A stretch of 48,272 bases of DNA from an uncultured Alphaproteobacteria bacterium (GTDB taxonomy: Bacteria > Pseudomonadota > Alphaproteobacteria > Rhizobiales > Beijerinckiaceae). Every line of letters starts with the position of its first letter. The stretch's first letter is position 1. The notes below the pieces were generated by a model. The model was not told the origin of the DNA. It did no database searches and saw only the letters and a program-made list of their open reading frames with translations. The stretch covers positions 1-48,272 of the forward strand of contig CALKHP010000007.1 in assembly GCA_937988775.1 (NCBI GenBank). Direction: 5' to 3'. This document shows positions 31,517 to 40,066 of this stretch, in pieces. The translations under genes were made by a program, and so were the position numbers.

Positions 31517-32296
31517 ATGAGCGCCATCTCGCAAGAGAAACTCAGCCGCAACACTGCACGTATACAGGAGTTGGCGCCGAAGCGCCCCGCTATAGTCTCT
31601 CGCATACGAGGCGCGCGCCTGCGGCGGCTGGACGGCGCGGCCCCGGCGCTGCCCCATGGCGCGCTTGATATCGCGCTGGCCGGCGTCGACACGGCGAGCC
31701 CCTATCTTCTGTCGCATCGCAAGCGCGCGCTCGACATCATCGCCTCGCTGGCGATCCTCGCCGTGCTGGCGCCGCTGCTGGTGATGGTCGCGCTCATCAT
31801 CCGGCTGACCTCGCCCGGCCCGGTGCTGTTCCGTCAGGAAAGGACCGGCGCCCATGGCCGGCCGTTCGCGGTCTACAAGTTCCGCTCGATGTATGTCGGC
31901 GATGCCGGCGGCACGGTGGTGCAGGCGGCGCGCGCCGACGCACGCATCACGCCGTTCGGGCGTTTCATGCGCCGCACCAGCATCGACGAGTTGCCCCAGC
32001 TTTTCAATGTTTTGCAGGGTGACATGTCGCTGGTCGGGCCGCGCCCGCATGCCGTGCAGCATGATGAATATTATGCGGTGCGCATCGCCGTCTACGCGCA
32101 GCGCTTTTCCGCGTTGCCCGGCCTGTCGGGGCTGGCGCAGGTCAATGGCGCGCGTGGCGGCACGCCGCGGCTTGGCGACATGGAGCGCCGCGTCGCCTAC
32201 GACCTCGCCTATATCCGCTCGGCCTCGCTCGCCGGCGACATCCGCATCATCGGCGCCACGTTGCGCGAGATGATCTTCAGCTCCTCGGCCTACTGA
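31517..32296 (+). CDS. Undecaprenyl-phosphate sugar phosphotransferase (priming transferase, ExoY-like)
   Basis: A 259-residue bacterial sugar transferase. ATG 31517 has a perfect GGAGG five bases upstream; a TTG at 31505 is inside that context and unlikely. A 65-residue Arg-rich N-terminal region is followed by H-R-K-R-A-L-D-I-I-A-S and one membrane hairpin (about 73-95), then Q-E-R-T-G, Y-K-F-R-S-M and the catalytic region R-T-S-I-D-E-L-P-Q-L-F-N-V-L with V-G-P-R-P. It moves a hexose-1-phosphate, in ExoY galactose-1-phosphate, from UDP-sugar to undecaprenyl phosphate and starts the repeat unit. The following ExoF-like gene begins within or 24 bp after its stop, forming the start of an operon that runs at least to the glycosyltransferases near 38 kb. 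Confidence 0.9.
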   Translation: MSAISQEKLSRNTARIQELAPKRPAIVSRIRGARLRRLDGAAPALPHGALDIALAGVDTASPYLLSHRKRALDIIASLAILAVLAPLLVMVALIIRLTSPGPVLFRQERTGAHGRPFAVYKFRSMYVGDAGGTVVQAARADARITPFGRFMRRTSIDELPQLFNVLQGDMSLVGPRPHAVQHDEYYAVRIAVYAQRFSALPGLSGLAQVNGARGGTPRLGDMERRVAYDLAYIRSASLAGDIRIIGATLREMIFSSSAY

Positions 32297-32320
32297 ATGC
32301 GCCAGCAGGGAGCACGCGAC

Positions 32321-33616
32321 ATGACGCTCCGCCTCAGGTTTCTCGTGGCCGGCTTGGCTTTAGCGCTGTGCCTCGCGATCGTGTCGCCATCCGCGGCGAA
32401 CGCGGCCGAAGCGCCCTACAAGATCCAGCCGGGCGACGTGATCGAGGTCGCGGTCGTCGGCCTGCCGGATTTTCGCTACAAGAGCGTCGTCAACCGCGAC
32501 GGCACCGCGACGCTGCCGATGATCGCGCCGGTCAAGCTGGCGGGGCTCGATCTCGCGGCGGCGCAGGCGCTGGTCAAGGACGAGCTTTCGCGAAAACTCT
32601 ACCAGCAGCGCGGGCCGGACGGACGCGAGATCGTCACCGCGATCTCGCCCGATTCGGTGCTGCTCACCATCGCCGAATACCGCCCGGTCTATCTCAACGG
32701 CGACGTGACCAAGCCCGGCGAGCAGGCTTACCGGCCGGGGCTGACCGTGCGCCAGGCGGTATCGCTCGCCGGCGGCTACGAGATCATGCGCTTTCGCGCC
32801 GAGAACCCGTTCCTCAAATCGGCCGACCTGCGCACCGACTACCAGACGCAGTGGATCCAGTATGTGCGCGAGCAGGCCCGCATCTGGCGGTTGCGCACCG
32901 AACTCGCCGCTGGTTCCGGCAAGGATGGCAATAAGGATGGCCCGACCGCCTCGCTCGAGAAGCTGACCGAGGCGCCGGTGCCGAAGGAGCAGCTCGAGGA
33001 GCAGCGCCGCATCGCCCGCGAGCAGCTCGAACTGGAAACCGGCCGCCATGCCGCCGAGCAGGCGTTCCTCGAAAACGCCGTCAAGGTCGCCAACGACCAG
33101 ATCGCGCTGCTCACCGACCGCAAGACCAAGGATAACGAGAATGCGGCCGCCGACGCCGCCGATTACAAGCGCCTGCGCGACCTGGCCGATCGCGGCGTGG
33201 TGCCGATGAACCGGCTGTCGGAAGCCCGGCGCCTGTTCCTGTATTCGGCGACGCAGGCGCTGCAGACCACGGTGCAGGTCACCAACACCATCCGCGAGCG
33301 CGACGAGGCGCAGCGCGAGATCGGCCGTTTCATCGAGAAGCGTCGCGGGGAAATCCTCAAGGAACTCGGCGAGGCGAGCGCCACGGTCGCCGAGATCCGC
33401 TCGCGGCTCCAGTCGGTCAGCGAGAAGATCACCTATACCGGCATCATCCGCTCGCAGCTGGTGCGCGGCAGCGGCGCCAAGCCGACCATCACCATCACCC
33501 ATGCGGCCGCGAGCGGCGGCGGCAAGGAGGTCGCCTCGGAGGAGAGCCTGGTGCAGCCGGGCGATACCATCGAGGTCGCGCTCGCGGTCGACATGCCGTC
33601 GGCGAAATCACAGTGA
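32321..33616 (+). CDS. Polysaccharide export protein with long coiled coil (ExoF-like)
   Basis: A 431-residue periplasmic or outer-membrane-facing protein. ATG 32321 is preferred over ATG 32297 because GGGAG lies eight bases upstream and the signal peptide (about 1-28, ending A-A-N-A-A) then starts directly. The N-terminal half is Wza-like: Y-K-I-Q-P-G-D-V-I-E-V near 33-43, then an SLBB-like part with Y-L-N-G-D-V-T-K-P-G near 125. From about 215 to 370 it is a charged alpha-helical hairpin like those of AprE/HlyD adaptor proteins (E-E-Q-R-R-I-A-R-E-Q-L-E-L-E), and a last strand segment repeats L-V-Q-P-G-D-T-I-E-V. This fused layout is that of ExoF in Sinorhizobium. It probably joins the inner-membrane co-polymerase to the outer membrane. 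Confidence 0.82.
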   Translation: MTLRLRFLVAGLALALCLAIVSPSAANAAEAPYKIQPGDVIEVAVVGLPDFRYKSVVNRDGTATLPMIAPVKLAGLDLAAAQALVKDELSRKLYQQRGPDGREIVTAISPDSVLLTIAEYRPVYLNGDVTKPGEQAYRPGLTVRQAVSLAGGYEIMRFRAENPFLKSADLRTDYQTQWIQYVREQARIWRLRTELAAGSGKDGNKDGPTASLEKLTEAPVPKEQLEEQRRIAREQLELETGRHAAEQAFLENAVKVANDQIALLTDRKTKDNENAAADAADYKRLRDLADRGVVPMNRLSEARRLFLYSATQALQTTVQVTNTIRERDEAQREIGRFIEKRRGEILKELGEASATVAEIRSRLQSVSEKITYTGIIRSQLVRGSGAKPTITITHAAASGGGKEVASEESLVQPGDTIEVALAVDMPSAKSQ

Positions 33617-33624
33617 GGCCGCCG

Positions 33625-34767
33625 ATGCAGCACGCATCTCGCCCCGTCGATCGGCGCCGCGTGTTGCGCGGGCTCGGTCTTCTCGCCCTGGCGCCGGCCG
33701 CATCGGAGGCCCTTGCGGCCGGCCCGAGCCAGCCTGACCTGTCGCGCGGCGTGAACCTGTCGCACTGGTTCGCGCAGAGTTTCGAGGGTTATGGCGCCGG
33801 GCATCTCGAGCGCTTCGTCACCAGGGCCGATATCGCGCGCATCGCTGCGGCCGGTTTCAGCCATGTCCGCCTCGGTTTCGAGCCGGATATCGTCTTCGCC
33901 CGCGAGGGCGCCCCGGCGCTCGATGAGGCGATGGTCGCCCGGCTGGCAGGCGCCATCGCCATGATCCTCGCCACGCCGCTGGCGGTGGTGCTCGACATGC
34001 ACCCGGTCGGCGCGGACAAGGAGCGCTACCTGACGCCGGCCGGCGCCGATCGCCTCGTCGCCAACTGGACGCTGCTCGCCAAGCGGCTTGCTGGGAGCGA
34101 TCCCGGCCGCGTGGCCTTCGAAATCCTCAACGAGCCCGAGCCGCTCAAGGGCGAGGCGTGGTGGCAGCTTCAAGGGCGCATCGTCGCCGCCATCCGCGCC
34201 GTCGATGCCAGCCGCACGCTCGTCGTCAATGGCGGCGGCTGGAGCGGCATCGAGGACCTTGTCGCCCGCACGCCCTATCCGCACAAAAACCTCGTCTACA
34301 CCGTGCACCACTACGCGCCGCTGCTGTTCAGCCATCAGGGCGCGGACTGGACCTGGGACGTGGCCGGGCGCACGCATGGCCTCGGCTGGCCGATCGCGCC
34401 CGAGGATGCCGACGCCGCGAGCCAGGCAGCACTCGCTGAGGCAGGCGACCGCGCCACGCTGCGCGACCAGATCGCGCGCGGGCTGTTCACGCAAGCCGCG
34501 CTCGCGCAGCAATTTGCCAGCCTCGCCGCGTGGCGCGATCGTCATGGCGGCCCGACGCTCTATTGCGGCGAATTCGGCGTCTACCTCAAGGTTGCGCCGC
34601 CGCAGGCGCGGCTGCGCTGGCTCGCCGCCTCGCGCGCCGCCTGCGAGCGCAATCGCATCGGCTGGGCGCTATGGGATAATTCGCGCGATTTCGGCTTCCT
34701 GGCCGAGGGCGCCGGCCGCGATATCGATGCCGGCACCTTGCATGCGCTTGACCTGGGCAAGGCATGA
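33625..34767 (+). CDS. Glycoside hydrolase family 5, Tat-exported
   Basis: A 380-residue secreted beta-glycanase-like enzyme. ATG 33625 has GAGG six bases upstream; the GTG at 33613 overlaps the previous stop. The N terminus D-R-R-R-V-L-R-G-L followed by a hydrophobic stretch ending A-L-A-A-G is a twin-arginine signal, implying a folded enzyme is exported. GH5 catalytic glutamates are recognisable: F-E-I-L-N-E-P-E-P with acid/base E170, and T-L-Y-C-G-E-F-G-V with nucleophile E316; H-H-Y near 228 also fits. In this operon it likely trims, releases or edits the new polysaccharide, like ExoK-type or cellulose-operon glucanases. Linkage specificity cannot be read. Confidence 0.88.
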   Translation: MQHASRPVDRRRVLRGLGLLALAPAASEALAAGPSQPDLSRGVNLSHWFAQSFEGYGAGHLERFVTRADIARIAAAGFSHVRLGFEPDIVFAREGAPALDEAMVARLAGAIAMILATPLAVVLDMHPVGADKERYLTPAGADRLVANWTLLAKRLAGSDPGRVAFEILNEPEPLKGEAWWQLQGRIVAAIRAVDASRTLVVNGGGWSGIEDLVARTPYPHKNLVYTVHHYAPLLFSHQGADWTWDVAGRTHGLGWPIAPEDADAASQAALAEAGDRATLRDQIARGLFTQAALAQQFASLAAWRDRHGGPTLYCGEFGVYLKVAPPQARLRWLAASRAACERNRIGWALWDNSRDFGFLAEGAGRDIDAGTLHALDLGKA

Positions 34768-36221
34768 CGGGGGAAGCCGCCATATCAGGCAACGCGGCGC
34801 CCGCGCGCCCCGCCAGACGCAAGCTCGCCTCGAGCACGCCGCTGCTCGCGGCCAATCTCGTCGAGACGGTGGCGCCGTTCCTGCGCAACATCGCGCTCGC
34901 GCACCTGCTGGCACCGGAGGAGTTCGGCCTCGCCATCTCGCTCTCGGTCGTGCTCGGCCTGATCGAGGTCCTGACCGATTTCGGCCTGCCGATCTTCGCG
35001 GTGCGCAAGTCGGCGGCGCTGTCCTCGGCCCATGCCATGGCCGCGCTGCAAAGCCTCGCCCTGCTGCGCGCCGCCGTGCTCGGCCTCGCCCTCGTGCTGC
35101 TGTCGCCGCTGATGGCGCATGTCTTCGGGGCCGGTTCGCTGTGGCTTTATGCGCTGCTCGGGCCGGTGGCGCTGCTGCGCGGGCTGGAAAACCTCGGGCT
35201 GAAGGAGATGATGCGGCGCTACTTGTTCTGGCCGGAAGCGCTCTCGATCGGCATCTCGCAGCTTGCCGGGCTTGCCGCCACGGTCGTGGCCGCCTGGGCC
35301 GGCAGCGGCATGGCCGCTATGATCTGGGGCATGGCGGCGACGGCGCTGGCGACGCTGGTCGTGTCCCATCTGCTGTCGCCGACGCGCTACCGGCTTGGCT
35401 GGGACAGGCGAGCCATCGAGGAGGCGATCGCCTTCGGCCGGCCGCTGCTCGTCAACGGCCTCGCGGTGGCGGCGACCACCAGCGACCGGCTGCTCGTCGG
35501 CGGCGCGCTCGGCCCGGCGCTGCTCGCGCTCTACAATGTCGCCTATGGCACAGCGACGCTGCCGCGCAGCGTGCTGGCGCGGTTCCTGACCAGCGCCTTC
35601 CTGCCGCTTTTCGTCGAGCATCGCGACCGCGGCAGCAGCCCGACGCGCCTGCTCGACCTGTGGGCGCTGTGCCTGTCCGGTCTGGCGCTGCTCTACGGGC
35701 TCGGGCTGGCGCTGGTCGGCGACCGGCTGCTCGGGCTGGTATTCGGCGCCACTTATCAGCCCTCGCGCCTGTTCATGTGCCTGGCGGGCATGAGCGTCGG
35801 CATAAAATTCCTGATGCTGCTGCCGATGGCGCCCGCCTATGCCGCTGGCCAGACGCGCCTGATCTCGACCGGCTCGATCCTGTCGGCGCTGTCGATCGTG
35901 CCGGCGGCGCTGTGCCTCTATCTGTGGCGCAACCTCGACCTGTTCCTGCTCGCGGGCGTGCTGGCCGAGTTCTGCGCGCTGTGCGTGCTGGCGCGGCTGA
36001 CGTTGCGCGCCTTCGCCTTCACGCACGGGCCGCTGGCGCTGGCGATCGCCGTGCCCGTCCTGCTCGTCGGCGCGCTCGCGCTTGCCGCCTTCCTCGCACC
36101 CGGCATCGATTTCGCCGGATGGTCGATGGCGTGCGCCGCCGCTTTCGCCGCCGGCGCCACCGTCCATGGCCTGAGTCTCAGGGCAAATGGCATGCGGCCC
36201 GGCCTGTTCTCGCGCGCCTGA
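34764..36221 (+). CDS. Polysaccharide flippase (Wzx, MATE/MOP superfamily)
   Basis: A 485-residue membrane protein with 12-14 hydrophobic segments, overlapping the GH5 gene by ATGA. After a short basic tail come N-L-V-E-T-V-A-P-F-L-R-N-I-A-L-A-H-L-L-A-P-E-E-F-G-type residues spread over 31-55, the usual opening of Wzx-type lipopolysaccharide flippases, including L-A-P-E-E-F-G-L-A and D-F-G-L-P. It would turn undecaprenyl-linked repeat units to the periplasm for the Wzy-like polymerase at 27899. Presence of Wzx, Wzy, Wzz-like and export protein together defines a Wzx/Wzy-dependent pathway. Confidence 0.85.
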   Translation: MTGEAAISGNAAPARPARRKLASSTPLLAANLVETVAPFLRNIALAHLLAPEEFGLAISLSVVLGLIEVLTDFGLPIFAVRKSAALSSAHAMAALQSLALLRAAVLGLALVLLSPLMAHVFGAGSLWLYALLGPVALLRGLENLGLKEMMRRYLFWPEALSIGISQLAGLAATVVAAWAGSGMAAMIWGMAATALATLVVSHLLSPTRYRLGWDRRAIEEAIAFGRPLLVNGLAVAATTSDRLLVGGALGPALLALYNVAYGTATLPRSVLARFLTSAFLPLFVEHRDRGSSPTRLLDLWALCLSGLALLYGLGLALVGDRLLGLVFGATYQPSRLFMCLAGMSVGIKFLMLLPMAPAYAAGQTRLISTGSILSALSIVPAALCLYLWRNLDLFLLAGVLAEFCALCVLARLTLRAFAFTHGPLALAIAVPVLLVGALALAAFLAPGIDFAGWSMACAAAFAAGATVHGLSLRANGMRPGLFSRA

Positions 36222-36246
36222 AACCACCGATCTGCTGGAGGGACGA

Positions 36247-37098
36247 TTGACCCTGATCCTGTTTTCCACCACCGACCTCAAGGGCGCGCGCCAGGCCGAG
36301 TTCGGCCGGCTGCTGCGCTCGCTCGGGCGCAATGCCCTTGGGGACGAGCCGGTGCGCAGCTACGTGCTGTTGCAGAACTGCTCGGATGAGGAACTGGCGG
36401 TTTTGCGCGCGCATGCACCGGCCTGCTGTCACCTGATGGCGCGCGCCGGACGCTGCTCGCTCTCGGCCGCCCGCAACCTGCTCATCGAGGCTGCGATCGC
36501 TCAGGAGGCTTTCGGGCCGGACGATATCGTCGGCTTCCCCGATGACGATTGCTGGCTGCCCGATCATCTCGCCGCCTCGCTCGCCGCCACCTTTGCCGGG
36601 TCCGAACGGCTCGACCTGCTGATCTGCCGCATCGCGCCCGATCCCGGTCTGGCCGCCTTCGGCCCCGGCGCGATGCGCCCGGCCGCGATGCGCGAGGTCG
36701 TGCGCGTCGCCACCTCGAACAGCATGTTCGTCCGTGGCCCGGCCTTCCTGCGTCTTGGCCGCTTCGACGAGAGCCTCGGCGTCGGCACGCCAAATGGCGG
36801 CGCGGAAGATACCGATTTCGTCATCCGCGCCTTCCTGGCGGCGCGCCAGTCCGGCTTCGTCGATCGCGCCGTGGTGGCGCATGCCGCGCCGGACCGCAAT
36901 TCGGCGGCGAAATACTATCGCGGCGCGCTCATCGTGCTCGCCCGCCATGCCCACCGGAACCCGGCGCTGTTCTACGAGTTTCTGCGCAAGCTACTGGTCG
37001 GCGGCTACTTCACCTTATGTGGCCGGCTGCGGCCCGTGGCGCTGCTGGCGGCGCTCGGCGCCGCGACGCGGAGCCTTGGCGCGCGCGCCGCGTCCTGA
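36247..37098 (+). CDS. Glycosyltransferase family 2-like protein
   Basis: A 283-residue GT-A type protein. The start is taken as TTG 36247, which has GGAGG five bases upstream (36237-36241) and begins M-T-L-I-L-F-S; the frame continues back to 36187 inside the flippase gene without a better site. A-R-N-L-L-I-E-A-A (75-83) and V-G-F-P-D-D-D-C-W-L-P (95-105) with D99-D-D101 are the donor and metal-binding region; G-G-A-E-D-T-D-F-V-I near 198 carries the ED motif for catalytic base. Donor and acceptor unknown; it probably extends the repeat unit. Confidence 0.78.
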   Translation: MTLILFSTTDLKGARQAEFGRLLRSLGRNALGDEPVRSYVLLQNCSDEELAVLRAHAPACCHLMARAGRCSLSAARNLLIEAAIAQEAFGPDDIVGFPDDDCWLPDHLAASLAATFAGSERLDLLICRIAPDPGLAAFGPGAMRPAAMREVVRVATSNSMFVRGPAFLRLGRFDESLGVGTPNGGAEDTDFVIRAFLAARQSGFVDRAVVAHAAPDRNSAAKYYRGALIVLARHAHRNPALFYEFLRKLLVGGYFTLCGRLRPVALLAALGAATRSLGARAAS

Positions 37099-37132
37099 TG
37101 ACTTGCCGGATGACTTTCCGGATGACTTGCCT
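37097..37132 (+). repeat. 12-bp tandem repeat, three units, in the spacer before the GT8 gene
   Basis: GATGACTTGCCG, GATGACTTTCCG and GATGACTTGCCT lie head to tail from 37097 to 37132. They are in frame with the GT8 gene and would encode M-T-C-R, M-T-F-R, M-T-C-L if translation began at ATG 37098, which overlaps the preceding stop (TGATG). Copy number could vary by slippage. Confidence 0.85.
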
Positions 37133-37142
37133 GGAGAAGACC

Positions 37143-38126
37143 ATGACCCGCGAACCGCCGATCACGGTGCTGTATTGCATCGATAACGCCTATCTGCCGC
37201 AGGCCGGCGTGGCGCTGTCGGCCTTGCTCGACGCCGCCCCCGAGGCACGTTTCGAAGTCGTCGTCGCAGCGTTCGGGCTCGATATCGGCCTGTCGGAGGC
37301 GGTGTTCGGCGCGGTGATGCAGGGCAGGGACCATGCCGCGCTGCGCTTCGTCGCGGTCGACGAGGGCCTGTTCGAGGGCCTGCCGGTGACGCGCGACTTC
37401 AGCCGCAGCATCTATACCCGGCTGGTGCTGCAACGCTTCATCGCGCCGGAGACCGAGCGCGTGCTTTATCTCGACGCCGATACCATCGTGCAGGGCGATA
37501 TCGGGGCGCTATGGCGCGCCGATCTCGGCGGCGCGACGCTCGGCGTGGTGCGCGATCACTTCCGGCTCGATCTCGAGCGCATCGGTTTCGCGCCCGGCAA
37601 ACCCTATTTCAATTCGGGCGTGCTGCTGATCGATATGGCGCGCTGGCGGCAACGCGCTTGCGAAACCCGCGTGCTCGAACTTCTCGCCCGGCGCGGCCGC
37701 GACCTGCCGTGGATGGATCAGGACGCGCTCAACATCGCCCTTGGCGACGAAGCGCGTTTTCTCGATCTCGACTGGAACTGGCAGCCGCGCTGCGCCGATG
37801 TGCCGGCGGATTTCCTCGGTCTCGATGCGCAACGCTACGAGGCGATGCGCGCCTCACCCCGGCTCGTGCATTACACGACCTCGTTCAAGCCGTGGAATGC
37901 CGCCCATCGCGTGCATTACAGCGCATTGTTCTTCGCCGCCGCCGCCGCCTCCGGCATCCCGGCCGACCTGCTGCCGGCGCGCCTGGCGGCACGCGGGCTG
38001 GCGCAGCAGGCGATGCGGGTCAAGACGCTGGCGCGCTGGCATGCGCCCGGCGCCTTCCGCGCCGCGCGCCGCCTCGTGCGGCCGGAAGCCGCCGCTGCCA
38101 TGTACCGCTCCGGTCCGGGCCAATGA
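37143..38126 (+). CDS. Glycosyltransferase family 8 protein
   Basis: A 327-residue retaining GT-A transferase. ATG 37143 has GGAGA five bases upstream. I-T-V-L-Y-C-I-D-N-A-Y near residue 7 and R-V-L-Y-L-D-A-D-T-I-V-Q-G (106-118) with D111-A-D113 are the GT8 signature; Y-F-N-S-G-V-L-L-I-D near 161, D-Q-D-A-L-N near 199 and H-Y-T-T-S-F-K-P-W near 243 complete it. GT8 members add galactose or glucose to lipopolysaccharide or exopolysaccharide. An in-frame start at 37098 would add 15 residues encoded by a tandem repeat. The next gene is convergent after 31 bp. Confidence 0.9.
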   Translation: MTREPPITVLYCIDNAYLPQAGVALSALLDAAPEARFEVVVAAFGLDIGLSEAVFGAVMQGRDHAALRFVAVDEGLFEGLPVTRDFSRSIYTRLVLQRFIAPETERVLYLDADTIVQGDIGALWRADLGGATLGVVRDHFRLDLERIGFAPGKPYFNSGVLLIDMARWRQRACETRVLELLARRGRDLPWMDQDALNIALGDEARFLDLDWNWQPRCADVPADFLGLDAQRYEAMRASPRLVHYTTSFKPWNAAHRVHYSALFFAAAAASGIPADLLPARLAARGLAQQAMRVKTLARWHAPGAFRAARRLVRPEAAAAMYRSGPGQ

Positions 38127-38171
38127 CGCGCTTACGCGCTGTGTTCCAATGACGCGCTCACGCGCTGCCTG
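38120..38171. repeat. 26-bp tandem duplication at the junction of two convergent glycosyltransferase genes
   Basis: CCAATGACGCGCTTACGCGC at 38120-38139 recurs at 38146-38165 with one change (T to C). The first copy carries the GT8 stop (plus strand); the second carries the GT2 stop (minus strand). Each copy is itself partly self-complementary (CGCG..GCGC words). Confidence 0.7.
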
Positions 38172-39129
38172 CGACGGCGCGGCGCGCCGCGCGCTCGGCA
38201 CGCGCGCGCTCGCGCGCATTGGCCAGCATGCGCCGCAGCGTCAGCCACAGGCGCGGATCGGCGGCGCGGCGCGTCGCCGGCAGCCAGTCGCGCTGCCGGA
38301 TCGCGCCGCGAAACGCGGTGAAGGCCATGAGATCCTCGGCCGAGCGCCGGTAGGCGGCCGCCGCCGCCCGCACGCGCGGCTCCTCGATGCGGCCGGCGAG
38401 CGCCGCCTCGTTGGCGGCGATCAGCGCTTCGAGATCGGCCGGCGCCAGGCTGCGCGACAACGAGCGCGCCAGCATGCGATAGCGATACAGCGGCTCGCTC
38501 GTGATGGTGAAGCGCCCCCACACGGCGAGCGCCTTGAGCACGATGTTGAAATCCTCGCCGATGCGCAGGCGTTCGTCATAGGCGATGCGGTGCGCCTCAA
38601 GAAAGTGGCGCGAGAACAGCGGCTTCAGATAGCCGAGATTGGCATCGCCGCCGGTCATGGCGTTGCGGCCGAGATAGGCCGCGAGATCGACCATGAAACA
38701 ATGGTCCGGCTCGCGCCTCGGCAGCAGCGGCCAGGCAACCGCCGGCTCCTCGTCGAGGAAGCGCAGCGCGTTGTCGGCCACCATCTCGCTGTCGGTCTGG
38801 CGGGCAAGCTCGATCAGCCGCCGGCTGCGCTCGGGAGCCATCAGGTCGTCGGCATCGAGAATGGCGACCCAGTCGCCGCGCGCCGCCGCCAGCGCCCGGT
38901 TGCGCGCCGCCGCCGGCCCGGCATTTTCCGCCTGCGCGAGCAGCACCACGCGCGGGTCGCCGGCGGCGAGCGCCGCGACGCGCCGGGCAGTGTCGTCGCG
39001 CGAGCAATCGTCGACGACGATCACCTCGACGCTGACGCCTTGCTGGGCGAGCGCCGAGCCGATCGCCGCCTCGATCGTCGCGGCCGCATCATAGGCCGCG
39101 ATCAGGAAGGAAACCTCCGGTGCCCTCAT
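38158..39129 (-). CDS. Glycosyltransferase family 2
   Basis: A 323-residue GT-A transferase on the opposite strand to the main operon. ATG 39129 has GAGAGG six bases upstream; the longer frame to 39333 is not supported. V-S-F-L-I-A-A-Y-D-A-A (6-16), V-V-D-D-C-S-R-D-D-T (39-48), G-P-A-A-A-R-N (71-77) and A-I-L-D-A-D-D-L-M-A-P-E (89-100) are textbook GT2 motifs; G-E-D-F-N near 195 is the ED motif. The C-terminal ~90 residues are helical and Arg-rich. Similar to ExoO/ExoU-type enzymes building exopolysaccharide repeat units. It is divergent from the methyltransferase-like gene across 106 bp. Confidence 0.88.
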   Translation of the reverse strand: MRAPEVSFLIAAYDAAATIEAAIGSALAQQGVSVEVIVVDDCSRDDTARRVAALAAGDPRVVLLAQAENAGPAAARNRALAAARGDWVAILDADDLMAPERSRRLIELARQTDSEMVADNALRFLDEEPAVAWPLLPRREPDHCFMVDLAAYLGRNAMTGGDANLGYLKPLFSRHFLEAHRIAYDERLRIGEDFNIVLKALAVWGRFTITSEPLYRYRMLARSLSRSLAPADLEALIAANEAALAGRIEEPRVRAAAAAYRRSAEDLMAFTAFRGAIRQRDWLPATRRAADPRLWLTLRRMLANARERARAERAARRAVAGSA

Positions 39130-39235
39130 GCGCCGCCTCTCATCGTGTCCGAATGCATGAGAGGAGGATGACTGAGGACGACGGCGGGATTGTGAACGTT
39201 CCCAACCGGGGCAGGGGGCGGAAACGGACAAAACC

Positions 39236-40057
39236 ATGCTGAAGCAAGCTTTGCGACACTGGATCGGCGGCCACGCGCCGCGCACCGACGCCTTTCTCCA
39301 TGCCCGGGCGCTGCGCCGGCATTTCCGCGACACGTTTCGCGAGCGCCAGAGCGCGGCGCGCGCGAAAATCTATCCCGGTGGCAAGCCGGTCGTGCTCAGC
39401 GGGCCTTTCGCCGGCATGGACTATCTCGACGAGATCGTCTGGGGGCCGATCGAGCCGAAATGGCTCGGCTGCTACGAGGCCGAGTTGCACGCGATCATGG
39501 CGCAGGTCGCGGCGAAGAACTACGACACCATCATCGATATCGGCAGCGCCGAGGGCTATTACAGCGTCGGCCTCGCCCGGAGCCTGCCATCGGCGACGGT
39601 GTTTTCCTTCGATGTCGATCCGTGGGGGCGGGCGCAGCAGCGCCGTCTCGCGCGCATGAACGCTGTCGCCAACCTGCATATCGGCCGCTTCTGCCGCCCG
39701 GTCGATCTCGACCGGCTGGCTTCGGGGCGCGTGCTGGTGATCTGCGATATCGAGGGCCACGAATACGGGCTGCTCGATCCGGCCCATGCCGCCAGCCTGA
39801 GGAGCTGCGACATCCTGGTGGAACTGCACCCCAACGAAGCGCTCGGGCTGAGCGTCGCCGATGGCGGCGCGGCGTTGCAGGCGCGCTTCGCGCCGACGCA
39901 CCGCATCGAATTCCTGGAGAGCGTGCCGCGCCGGGCGGAGGATTACCGGAAATTGCCCAATCTCGTGGCGCTCAAGCGTGACGAGATCGCGGACTACATC
40001 GACGAGCGCCGCGATTTTCACCAGGGCTGGCTCTGGATGGAAGCCGGGCGTGCGTAA
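39236..40057 (+). CDS. SAM-dependent methyltransferase-like protein
   Basis: A 273-residue soluble protein. Residues 97-112 (Y-D-T-I-I-D-I-G-S-A-E-G-Y-Y-S-V) match motif I of class I methyltransferases, and V-F-S-F-D-V-D-P (122-129) the acidic end of strand 2; V-I-C-D-I-E-G-H-E (about 157) resembles FkbM-type D-x-E-G. A basic N-terminal helix region (1-45) precedes the fold. It may O-methylate a sugar of the polysaccharide, but no substrate evidence is in the sequence, and a degenerate role is possible. The next gene is convergent after 9 bp. Confidence 0.6.
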   Translation: MLKQALRHWIGGHAPRTDAFLHARALRRHFRDTFRERQSAARAKIYPGGKPVVLSGPFAGMDYLDEIVWGPIEPKWLGCYEAELHAIMAQVAAKNYDTIIDIGSAEGYYSVGLARSLPSATVFSFDVDPWGRAQQRRLARMNAVANLHIGRFCRPVDLDRLASGRVLVICDIEGHEYGLLDPAHAASLRSCDILVELHPNEALGLSVADGGAALQARFAPTHRIEFLESVPRRAEDYRKLPNLVALKRDEIADYIDERRDFHQGWLWMEAGRA

Positions 40058-40066
40058 ACGCGCTCC

